Shown piece after piece: positions 6,328-13,297 of a stretch of 14,599 nt of DNA. Numbering within the stretch: the first letter of the stretch is position 1; each line of letters opens with the position of its first letter. Position numbers and translations under genes: made by a program. The DNA lies in assembly GCA_014380605.1 (NCBI GenBank), contig JACMJO010000050.1:1-14599 (forward strand), in the 5' to 3' direction. Source of the stretch: Fimbriimonadaceae bacterium (GTDB taxonomy: Bacteria > Armatimonadota > Fimbriimonadia > Fimbriimonadales > Fimbriimonadaceae). The notes beneath the pieces are model-generated. The model searched no databases, was not told the DNA's origin, and saw only the letters and a program-made list of their open reading frames with translations.

Positions 6328-7208
6328 AGCGAAAGAGAAACTGGCTGATGTGGCTGGGAGGAGGATATCTCATCGCCCTCGTCGTGTTTTCGTTTGTAAT
6401 GCCCTTGCTCAGATCCTCCCAGCTACATCCGACTGGAGTCGATACCTTTGATGCGGTGACAGCAATCGTCGATAAACCATTCCTCGATAGGGGCGGCCAA
6501 TATCCCCTCGGAACGGACGAATTGGGACGGGATGTGCTCTCTCGACTAGCGCAAGGCGGCCGAACGTCTCTCATCATCGGACTCACGGTGCAAGGGATTG
6601 CCTTGCTGTTGGGTCTGATCGTGGGAACTGTTGGAGTCTACGCACCTAAGTGGATTCGCGAACCGGTCATGCGCCTCACCGATGCAATGTTCGCCTTTCC
6701 AGACATCTTGCTTGGCATGTTGCTCATTGGTGCGTTTTCAAGCGCATCGGTGGCAAACCCAGCCCTTCGAAGCATTGTGGAACAGGGCACAATTCCCGTG
6801 ATTGCCGCCCTTGCCTGTACGGCTTGGCCCTCGATAGCTAGGCTTGTGCGAAGTCAAATCGCGAGTCTAAAGGACCGCGAATATGTTGTGGCTGCCAAGG
6901 CTAGCGGGGCCTCGACGTTTTACATCGTGACCAGGCACGTCTTGCCCCAGATTTGGGGCATCCTGCTGGCGGTAAGCATGGTGGAGCTCGCAGGGACCAT
7001 CCTCGCCGAGGCAACCCTTAGCTTCCTTGGCATCGGTATTCGTCCTCCTAACCCGAGTTGGGGTGGCATGCTGAACACGGCGAGGCAGAACATGCAGGCT
7101 CACCCCGAGTCGCTGATACCGCCCGCGATCATGCTAAGCGTGTCCATCTTTGCCCTAAGTTTTGTGGGCGATGGTTTGCGGGCTAAGTTAGATCCTAAGA
7201 ATCGCTAG
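6324..7208 (+). CDS. ABC transporter permease, oligopeptide/dipeptide type (DppC/OppC-like)
   Basis: The 294-aa product is the second inner-membrane permease subunit, pairing with the DppB-like protein upstream. It shows the DppC signature P-L-G-T-D-E-L-G-R-D-V-L-S-R (61-74). After an N-terminal membrane segment (about 12-29) there are hydrophobic segments at about 82-106, 122-142, 156-170, 210-232 and 265-283. The EAA loop is E-Y-V-V-A-A-K-A-S-G-A (186-196), and the family motif L-S-F-L-G-I-G-I-R-P-P is at 232-242. The TTG start is supported by the GGGAGG at 6311 and by the 4-bp TTGA overlap, which implies translational coupling. The stop lies inside the palindrome at 7206-7215, only 4 bp from the stop of the convergent protease gene. 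The transported substrate cannot be deduced. Confidence 0.9.
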   Translation: MKRKRNWLMWLGGGYLIALVVFSFVMPLLRSSQLHPTGVDTFDAVTAIVDKPFLDRGGQYPLGTDELGRDVLSRLAQGGRTSLIIGLTVQGIALLLGLIVGTVGVYAPKWIREPVMRLTDAMFAFPDILLGMLLIGAFSSASVANPALRSIVEQGTIPVIAALACTAWPSIARLVRSQIASLKDREYVVAAKASGASTFYIVTRHVLPQIWGILLAVSMVELAGTILAEATLSFLGIGIRPPNPSWGGMLNTARQNMQAHPESLIPPAIMLSVSIFALSFVGDGLRAKLDPKNR

Positions 7209-7215
7209 CCGGCTA
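7206..7215. other. Perfect 10-bp palindrome carrying both convergent stop codons
   Basis: TAGCCGGCTA is its own reverse complement. Its first three bases are the TAG of the permease gene on the + strand, and the same three bases on the opposite strand are the TAG of the protease gene. There is no T run on either side, so it is not a convincing intrinsic terminator. The two transcripts probably overlap. Confidence 0.6.
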
Positions 7216-8472
7216 TCGTGGCGGGGTGCCTAGAATGACTTCGATCGCTCTCCTAAGCTGGCTGTCGTTCTTGGGATCGCCAAAGTCGCTATAACTTGTT
7301 TGCTTGGACTCATCGATCTTCGAAACGATGTCGGGCTGAAGGCCTCCGCTTACATACTGTCCGTCGATGTCGACCTTGCGGCTGATGTCTTCCGCGCTGG
7401 GCAGGAAATACTTGGCAATCGTGATCTTGGCGCTGGCTCCGTCAATGAGCTCTTTCACTTCTTGGACTGAAGCCTTCCCATAAGAGTGGGTGCCGACCAA
7501 GGTGGCCTTTCGGTAGTCCCGGAGAACTCCGGCGAAGATCTCTGCCGCGCTTGCCGAGTCCTCGTCGATCAAGACGACGACGGGATAGGGCCATTCTCGT
7601 TTCATACCTCTCAAGCTAACGGCGCTGGATCTGCGGCCTTCTCGATCCTTCATCGTGACGACCACCTTATCTTCAACGAACCGCGAAACCATCTCTACCG
7701 CAGTCTCAAGCAACCCGCCAGGATTGGTGCGCAGGTCGATGACCACGCCCTTCAGAGGCTCTTTCGAAAGCTTGTCCATGACAGTGTCGAACTGTTCTGC
7801 CGTGGGTTCGCTAAAGCTGGCGATCATGACGTAACCGATTTGGCTATCCTTGAGATAGGTGCCTTCCACGGTCGGAGTGATGATCTTGGCTCGACGGACC
7901 CGGTACGTCGTGATCTTTGTCTCGCCTTTCTTGAGGACTCCCAGTCGAACCCAAGTGCCTTCCTTGCCGCGAATCTGACTCACCAGAAGGTCGACGCCCT
8001 TGCCGGCGAAGCTGACTCCATCGATCGTCGTAATGATGTCGTCGGTTCCAAGCCCTGCCGTTGCCGCCGGGCCGTCATCGAATACGACTGCGATCTTCGC
8101 TCCCAATTCATCGGGGGAAAGTCGGGCGCCGATTCCAACGAAGTTTGCCCGAGTTTCGAGGGCAAAGCTTTCCGCCAGTTTAGGTGGCAAGAACATTGTG
8201 TGAGGATCGCCAAGCGAGGCCATCAAGCCTTCCATTCCCGCGTACTTCAGGTCAAGAGTCTTGACAGGTCGGTAGTAGCTGGATGCGATTCGGTTGTAAG
8301 TGGTCTTGAAGACTTGCTCTGGGGTGAGGTTGGCTTGACCCTCCGATCCGAAAGCCATCGCAAGAGCTCTTGGGCTGGGCAACTGGCCTTGCTGGATGTC
8401 GCGCCAGAAGAAACCAAATGCCCACAAGAAAACCAGGAGGCCGGCGAAAGCCAGAAATCTTAGCGCTTTCAC
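7213..8472 (-). CDS. S41 family C-terminal processing protease (CtpA/Prc type), active-site complete
   Basis: The 419-aa exported or membrane-anchored serine protease has one N-terminal hydrophobic segment (about 5-22), then an N-terminal helical region with M-A-S-L-G-D-P-H-T (84-92). A PDZ domain (about 112-185) follows, with I-G-A-R-L-S, G-P-A-A-T-A-G-L and D-D-I-I-T-T-I-D-G. The S41 protease core runs from about 210 to 385. The catalytic Ser308 lies in S-A-S-A-A-E-I; Lys333 in H-S-Y-G-K lies 25 residues later, the family spacing, and Gln337 follows. D-L-R-T-N-P-G-G (246-253) is also typical. Such proteases trim or degrade envelope proteins from their C-termini. The start is a GTG in a 4-bp GTGA overlap with the gene before it, led by a strong AGGGAGG. 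It is the last gene of the six-gene unit, beside an inactive paralogue. Confidence 0.92.
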   Translation of the reverse strand: MKALRFLAFAGLLVFLWAFGFFWRDIQQGQLPSPRALAMAFGSEGQANLTPEQVFKTTYNRIASSYYRPVKTLDLKYAGMEGLMASLGDPHTMFLPPKLAESFALETRANFVGIGARLSPDELGAKIAVVFDDGPAATAGLGTDDIITTIDGVSFAGKGVDLLVSQIRGKEGTWVRLGVLKKGETKITTYRVRRAKIITPTVEGTYLKDSQIGYVMIASFSEPTAEQFDTVMDKLSKEPLKGVVIDLRTNPGGLLETAVEMVSRFVEDKVVVTMKDREGRRSSAVSLRGMKREWPYPVVVLIDEDSASAAEIFAGVLRDYRKATLVGTHSYGKASVQEVKELIDGASAKITIAKYFLPSAEDISRKVDIDGQYVSGGLQPDIVSKIDESKQTSYSDFGDPKNDSQLRRAIEVILGTPPR

Positions 8473-9719
8473 TTGGCGCCTCCCTTGTAATTCGCAACCG
8501 CGAGCGAATATCCAGCCCCTTCCGGCAACGGAAAGTCTTCAACAAGGATTGGGTGTCCGGCGGTAGCTGGTCCACTCTGTTTTGCCACGCCTGAAGCGAC
8601 GAGGGCGTTGGCAAAGACCTCGGCTACGCCTCGCGTGCTTCTATCTACCAGAAGGGTAATGGAACGTGATTCGGTGGTTCCCTTCTTAACTTCAAACGGA
8701 GTTTCTCGCTTGCCTACAATCAACTTGCCGTAGATTCCTTTAGGAACTAGGAGTTCCAGGCAGCTCTGCATTGGGGCGGGCAGTCCGTTGGCGTTGTTTC
8801 GCAGATCGATAACCAGACTCGATTTGCCCTCGATCGCTTTTCGTAGTTGGTCGTCCACACCTTTAGTGAATCGCAGGGTAATGACTCCGTCCACGTCGGA
8901 GAACTCAGGCATTTGGCTGGGCGATTTCAGGATCGATGTCTTCAGAGACTCCTTTTCCCGCTTCCAGATGACCTCAACAGTTCCCGACTTTCCGACCAAG
9001 AGTTTTTCTCTCGCCTTTAGCGGCAACAGAGTCTTCTTCATCCGCTTGGTCAACTCTAGTCTAACTTTGGAAATCTCCGCCCAAGAGACTTTGCTTTCGC
9101 TAAATGCCTTCTGCAACTTGCGAAAAGACGCAACAGTTTCCGAGTTTGGAACCCAATGACCGTCTACGTATTCCACATAGTCGCCGACCTTGACTCCAGC
9201 CTTGTCGGAGGGGCCTCCGGGAACGATCGAAACGACGGTGAGCTTGGGAATTCTAATGGAACCGAGAAGCGCCTCCTCGGGATCGACGGGTTGGCCAGAC
9301 CCTCGGGCGTCTTTGTCGCGCGGCTCAAGGTAAACCAGCTCTAGTTGGGCACCAATGCCTTCGTATCTGCCAGCCCTCATGGCTTGGTGAACGGCAAACT
9401 GGTCCTTGTCCAGATAGAGCGAATCGGGATCACCGAGGCTGGCGACCATGCCGCGGACTGCTCCAAGGGCAAGCTTCTGCTCATCGCCAACCCTTTCGAC
9501 GTAGCGTTGTTTGAGGAGATTGGTGATCTCGTAAAAGTAGTCTCCTTCTGGGACCTCGCTCTTTGACCTTGAGGCTACCAAGCCCGATGTAGGAACTGGC
9601 TCGGGAGAGTTAGCGCCGCCTACATCAACCCCGTCGCGCATCACTGCGCCTAAGAGAATCGCTCCCGATGTGGCTAAGACAGCGGTAGCGGCAATGAGGC
9701 TCTTGGTGGTGGGGTTCAT
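8469..9719 (-). CDS. S41-protease-like protein lacking the catalytic residues (probable pseudoprotease)
   Basis: The 416-aa protein has one N-terminal hydrophobic segment (about 7-26) and the same layout as its neighbour: M-V-A-S-L-G-D-P-D-S (91-100), a PDZ domain with G-I-G-A-Q-L (121-126) and P-G-G-P-S-D-K-A-G-V-K-V-G-D (167-180), and an S41 core with D-L-R-N-N-A-N-G-L (305-313). Aligning L-L-V-D-R-S-T-R-G-V-A-E-V-F-A (356-370) without gaps to the neighbour's active-site segment puts Gly364 at the catalytic Ser, His389 at the Lys and Val393 at the Gln. All three are replaced, so proteolysis is unlikely. The region 206-265 is longer and more basic than in the paralogue. It may be an adaptor or regulator of the active protease. 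The ATG lies 2 bp after the rpiB stop. The frame is intact, so it is not a decayed gene. Confidence 0.85.
   Translation of the reverse strand: MNPTTKSLIAATAVLATSGAILLGAVMRDGVDVGGANSPEPVPTSGLVASRSKSEVPEGDYFYEITNLLKQRYVERVGDEQKLALGAVRGMVASLGDPDSLYLDKDQFAVHQAMRAGRYEGIGAQLELVYLEPRDKDARGSGQPVDPEEALLGSIRIPKLTVVSIVPGGPSDKAGVKVGDYVEYVDGHWVPNSETVASFRKLQKAFSESKVSWAEISKVRLELTKRMKKTLLPLKAREKLLVGKSGTVEVIWKREKESLKTSILKSPSQMPEFSDVDGVITLRFTKGVDDQLRKAIEGKSSLVIDLRNNANGLPAPMQSCLELLVPKGIYGKLIVGKRETPFEVKKGTTESRSITLLVDRSTRGVAEVFANALVASGVAKQSGPATAGHPILVEDFPLPEGAGYSLAVANYKGGAK
8479..8485 (-). promoter_or_regulatory. Strong Shine-Dalgarno for the active S41 protease
   Basis: On the minus strand AGGGAGG lies 6 nt before the GTG at 8472, inside the last codons of the upstream gene. 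It fixes the GTG start and is one of the two clearest Shine-Dalgarno sites in the window. Confidence 0.7.
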
Positions 9720-9721
9720 AA

Positions 9722-10165
9722 CTAGCAGCTCAAACTGGCATCGAGAAAATCAACTCGCCTATCGTGTCTTTCGGCATCATCCGTGCCTGTCTCCATAAAT
9801 GCCTGGAAGATTGCAACACTCTCTTCCTTGCTCAGAATACGCGCGCCAAGGCATAAAACGTTCGCATGGTTGTGGAGGCGGCCTAGCCGAGCCATCTCAA
9901 CTGACGTGCAATCTGCGGCCCGGATATGAGGATATCGATTGGCGCGGATGCTGACGCCGATTCCCGTTCCGCACAACAAGACGCCAAACTCGAAGGCTCC
10001 TTTCTTGATCTCACATGCGACCGCATCCGAGGCTAAGGGGTAGTCGAAAGGCTCCGTCGAATTAGCGCCGACTTCGGTGACTTCGTGCCCCTGGCTGGTA
10101 GCCCAATCGGCGACATGTCTTCTCATCTCAAAACCGGCGTGGTCGGAGCCAAAAATGAGTTTCAT
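9722..10165 (-). CDS. rpiB: Ribose-5-phosphate isomerase B
   Basis: The enzyme interconverts ribose 5-phosphate and ribulose 5-phosphate in the pentose phosphate pathway. The 147-aa product has the usual RpiB/LacAB length. It begins M-K-L-I-F-G-S-D-H-A-G, with Asp8 and His9 in the substrate site. It carries the catalytic-base loop L-C-G-T-G-I-G (64-70, Cys65) and the L-H-N-H-A-N-V-L-C-L-G-A-R segment (97-109), where His98 is in the position of the ring-opening/phosphate-binding His. D-Y-P (41-43) is also conserved. Cys in the active site favours RpiB over the galactose-6-phosphate isomerase LacAB. The ATG overlaps the stop of the HEAT-repeat gene as ATGA, and the pseudoprotease gene starts 2 bp after its stop. 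Confidence 0.93.
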   Translation of the reverse strand: MKLIFGSDHAGFEMRRHVADWATSQGHEVTEVGANSTEPFDYPLASDAVACEIKKGAFEFGVLLCGTGIGVSIRANRYPHIRAADCTSVEMARLGRLHNHANVLCLGARILSKEESVAIFQAFMETGTDDAERHDRRVDFLDASLSC

Positions 10166-12450
10166 TGGCCAAGGCCCTTTGCCTTCTCGACGATCCGAAA
10201 ATCGATGCTCGATCGAAGGTTGGCTAAGGCGGACGCGGGCAGGACGAACTTTTTCGTGGCTGCAAGATCGATTAAGGCAAATTGGACGATTGGAAACTTG
10301 TCTTCGAGCACGGTCGTTACCTCGTCAATTGAGACCTCGCCGGGCTGTTTTGCAAGGGTTCTCAATGCGTTTGCCCTTACAAATGGCGAGGAATCGGCAA
10401 TTGCAACGCGAATCGCGTCTCGGTGACCTTCACTTGGCTCAAGTGCGAATCGATTGAGAAGGTGAAGGCGGACTCCAACTGAATCGTCCCGAATGACTTT
10501 GTAGCCCTCGGCGGCTTCCTTGGGTTTTCCCGACTGGATCAGTTTCCAGGCACTCTCGGCGCGAACGGCATCGCTTGGATCGTTGATTGCTGACCACAAC
10601 AGCCGCTTAATGACCACGGAATTTTTGGTGTTTGCCCCACGCGTCACGGCTAGCCGGATCTGAGGGTCCGTTTCCTGTAGGAATGTCATTGAGATGACGG
10701 CCGCGTCGTCGCCAGGAAGCATGGTGAGCCCCTTTGCGCCCGACATTCTCGTTTGCCAAGACTTAGAAGCGAAGAGACGGCTCAGAATCCCGGCGGTCTT
10801 TGGATCGCCGAAACGTCCAACCTCTACCGCGGCTACCTGCTTCACTTGGTCAAAGGGGCTTGCCGTAACGAGTCTCAGTATCTCCGTCTTTGCCGAAGGA
10901 GTGCCAAGCTGGGCCAATCGGATGACGGCTTGCCTTGCAATGCGAACGTTGACACTCTTGGTGAGTTCGATTAAGGCGGCTTCGTCTGACGTGCCGTACG
11001 TGCCGTCCTTACTAATCAACCCGTTGAGTTTTACGAGGTCCGATGTCTCCTTAACCAGATCCTGGGCAGAAAGCGTCTTTGCCGCGAGGGCCGTTCGGTA
11101 GATTTCGGGAATTGGGCTGAAATCTGGCTGGTTGGCATTGCCTGTGGCAAGTAGTTGGAAGTCATCGAAAAGATAAATGATGTTGCCGATCTGCTCTCGC
11201 TCTTCTAGCGTGACTTGAGGCCCGACAACAACGGCATCTATCGGTCCGGCCGAATAGGTCCTCAAGTCGACGGTCACTTGATTCCAACTTCCATCTTTCA
11301 CCACGATCAGCGGTTGGAATCTTCCGGGGCCGCCCTTAGAACTGCCGTCTAGAATTTGCAAGGCAACGCTGTCGTGGCTATTCGACTTAACCCAGAAGCT
11401 TAGGTATGGCGTTTTCTGTGGATCAACATTTCGAAAAGGCAACGCAAATCCACCTTTTCTTGTTGGCGAACTCTCGGAGTATTTCAAAACGGGTCCCCGT
11501 TGGTCGTCGGGTGAGATGGCGACGGAAACGTTGTTTGAAATTGGCGCCTGCCGCGAGGGGATTTCAAGCGAATCCGCGCGGCTTGTTCTGACCTGGTCGG
11601 CAAGTTGATAAAACTTCGCTAAGGTTTCATATCCAGGATCCGTGCTGCTCTGTAGCCCTCGCCAAATCTCGCTCGGAAACAGGCTCGGCAGGTGGACTCC
11701 ATCCCCTCCTGCAATACCGCTTCTGGGTGGGCTCGGAATGTTTAGCCTCGCCCAGAAGAGGTGCGCTTGAGAAGCGATTTCATGAACGACGTCCTCTTCT
11801 AATTCCCGGGTTGGGGAGTCATTAGCCAGATACTGTGCGGCTTTGCTTGCCGGAATCACGACTACAGCGTGGTATGGACCGCGATATAGCTTGTCTTCAG
11901 CATCGAATCGCCCTTGGTTAACCCTTGCGTTTGTGTAGTCTGAATAAGGGTTTGGGCTACCTTCTACGAGGTCGATCAGAAATGGATCGACATCAATCGA
12001 GACATCTAGGGTTGTCTTCAAGACGCCGTCCGTCGCGGCCCTGATGTAGCCTGGCACTCGGGCCAGGGACCTTAAAACTAGATCTACCTGCTTCTGATCT
12101 AGTCGGTGTCTAATCTGCCGAAATGGAGTTTGCCCTCCGCCGATCAGAGTATCCGTCTGGGTCAGGATGAACACCTTGACTTTCCAGTCGGGGGCATCTT
12201 TGCTTGGGAGCCCAACCGTTTCCAATTTGGAGACAATTGGCGACCAGTCTCCCGCTTCCTTGAACGGCGTTGGCCATTCCCTTTGCGCAACGGGCAGACC
12301 CATGAACCCGTCCCAGTTCTTCACGTCCTCGGGAATCTGCCGTACAGGGGCTTCGGGATAGGTGATCTGGACGACTTTCCCGGCGAGAGTCAAGGTCCCA
12401 CCCTGGAGTGAAATTGCGGAAATCGCCGCCAGGGCGGATAGAAGAACCAT
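10162..12450 (-). CDS. Exported 762-aa protein: unknown N-terminal region, beta-sandwich domain, C-terminal HEAT repeats
   Basis: I do not recognise a named family. A short hydrophobic N-terminus (2-16) looks like a signal peptide but lacks the usual basic residues; an in-frame TGA five codons upstream rules out a longer ATG form. Residues 25-300 are unassigned; they include R-E-L-E-E-D-V-V-H-E-I-A-S-Q-A-H (215-230), which is not an HExxH metalloprotease motif. Residues 305-435 resemble a galactose-binding-like jelly roll of CBM11/CIA30 type, with L-S-F-W-V-K-S (350-356), W-N-Q-V-T-V-D-L (389-396) and a closing Y-L-F-D-D-F-Q-L (426-433). Residues 485-735 form HEAT-like helical pairs, for example V-R-I-A-R-Q-A-V-I-R-L-A-Q-L-G (502-516), D-A-V-R-A-E-S-A-W-K-L (628-638) and P-F-V-R-A-N-A-L-R-T-L-A (689-700). 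This suggests a protein- or glycan-binding scaffold outside the inner membrane. Its start lies 2 bp after the mtnP stop. Confidence 0.75.
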   Translation of the reverse strand: MVLLSALAAISAISLQGGTLTLAGKVVQITYPEAPVRQIPEDVKNWDGFMGLPVAQREWPTPFKEAGDWSPIVSKLETVGLPSKDAPDWKVKVFILTQTDTLIGGGQTPFRQIRHRLDQKQVDLVLRSLARVPGYIRAATDGVLKTTLDVSIDVDPFLIDLVEGSPNPYSDYTNARVNQGRFDAEDKLYRGPYHAVVVIPASKAAQYLANDSPTRELEEDVVHEIASQAHLFWARLNIPSPPRSGIAGGDGVHLPSLFPSEIWRGLQSSTDPGYETLAKFYQLADQVRTSRADSLEIPSRQAPISNNVSVAISPDDQRGPVLKYSESSPTRKGGFALPFRNVDPQKTPYLSFWVKSNSHDSVALQILDGSSKGGPGRFQPLIVVKDGSWNQVTVDLRTYSAGPIDAVVVGPQVTLEEREQIGNIIYLFDDFQLLATGNANQPDFSPIPEIYRTALAAKTLSAQDLVKETSDLVKLNGLISKDGTYGTSDEAALIELTKSVNVRIARQAVIRLAQLGTPSAKTEILRLVTASPFDQVKQVAAVEVGRFGDPKTAGILSRLFASKSWQTRMSGAKGLTMLPGDDAAVISMTFLQETDPQIRLAVTRGANTKNSVVIKRLLWSAINDPSDAVRAESAWKLIQSGKPKEAAEGYKVIRDDSVGVRLHLLNRFALEPSEGHRDAIRVAIADSSPFVRANALRTLAKQPGEVSIDEVTTVLEDKFPIVQFALIDLAATKKFVLPASALANLRSSIDFRIVEKAKGLGQ

Positions 12451-12452
12451 AA

Positions 12453-13295
12453 CTACAAAATCTCAAAAAGGCGAATGTCGTCGTCCATGGCCGCGTGGCC
12501 ATCGCCTCGGCTAAATTGTAACGCCTCTTTTGGTTGGACGACGGATAGATCGGCAGGGAGCTTTCCGATCAGGTCGAGAACCACTTTCTTGATCTTCTCC
12601 GAGTTGGACTTGAAGACCTCGAGAACGTCATGTGCGTTGACCGCATCCGTTCCGGCATGCACCCCACTGTCGTAGTCCGTTATCAAGGAGATGTTCACCA
12701 CTCCCATGCCCAGTTCCCGGCAGAGGTAAGCCTCAGGGTATTGGGTCATATTGATAACTTCCCAACCGGCGTCGTGGAACCACTTGCTTTCCGACTTGGT
12801 ACTGAACCGCGGGCCCTGGATGACGACGACCGTGCCCGCGTCGTGGCACGTGATCCCATGCTCGCGTATCGTCTCAATCGCCAACTTGCGCAGAATTGGA
12901 TCGTATGTTTCGGCTGGCGAAATGTGGGTCACGATAGGGCCGTCGTAGAAGGTGTCCTTACGTCCGTTGGTGCGATCGACGAACTGATCGCAGACCACGA
13001 AATGAAAGGGCTCGACGTGCTTCTGAAGAGACCCGGCCGCGCAAGGACTGATGATCGCTTGGACGCCTAAAGACCTCATCGCCCATACGTTGGCGCGATA
13101 GTTGATCATGTGGGGCGGAATCGTATGGTGGCGCCCGTGCCGAGGGAGGAAAGCCACTTTTCGGTTGTTAACTGTCGCCAGGAAAAGCGCATCGCTCGGT
13201 GGACCGTAAGGAGTGTCCACCTTTACTTCTCGAACATTCTCCAGAAGGCTATAGAAGCCTGAACCGCCAAATACTCCGATTTCTGCTTTCGCCAT
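12453..13295 (-). CDS. mtnP: S-methyl-5'-thioadenosine phosphorylase
   Basis: The enzyme phosphorolyses methylthioadenosine, the by-product of polyamine and other SAM reactions, to adenine and 5-methylthioribose 1-phosphate for salvage. The 280-aa product fits the PNP/MTAP family. Phosphate-site motifs are G-G-S-G-F-Y (10-15) and P-R-H-G-R-H-H (51-57); M-I-N-Y-R-A-N (63-69) and S-P-C-A-A-G-S-L (83-90) follow. The substrate loop is Q-G-P-R-F-S-T (160-166), the ribose-site motif N-M-T-Q-Y-P-E (182-188), and the base-recognising I-T-D-Y-D-S-G (205-211). The Asp pair in that last motif favours 6-aminopurine substrates (MTA) over inosine-type ones, where Asn is usual. Both neighbours in the operon are 2 bp away. 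No mtnA or other methionine-salvage gene is in the window. Confidence 0.93.
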   Translation of the reverse strand: MAKAEIGVFGGSGFYSLLENVREVKVDTPYGPPSDALFLATVNNRKVAFLPRHGRHHTIPPHMINYRANVWAMRSLGVQAIISPCAAGSLQKHVEPFHFVVCDQFVDRTNGRKDTFYDGPIVTHISPAETYDPILRKLAIETIREHGITCHDAGTVVVIQGPRFSTKSESKWFHDAGWEVINMTQYPEAYLCRELGMGVVNISLITDYDSGVHAGTDAVNAHDVLEVFKSNSEKIKKVVLDLIGKLPADLSVVQPKEALQFSRGDGHAAMDDDIRLFEIL

Positions 13296-13297
13296 CT

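Noticed and set aside
7486..8463. Long 325-codon open frame on the + strand opposite the active S41 protease
   Set aside because: It is antisense to a gene with a complete S41 active site; its translation shows no domain, signal or repeat pattern, and no start signal is evident.
11761..11784. HE-containing segment in the HEAT-repeat protein considered as a zinc metalloprotease motif
   Set aside because: The next His is five residues after the Glu (H-E-I-A-S-Q-A-H), not the HExxH spacing.
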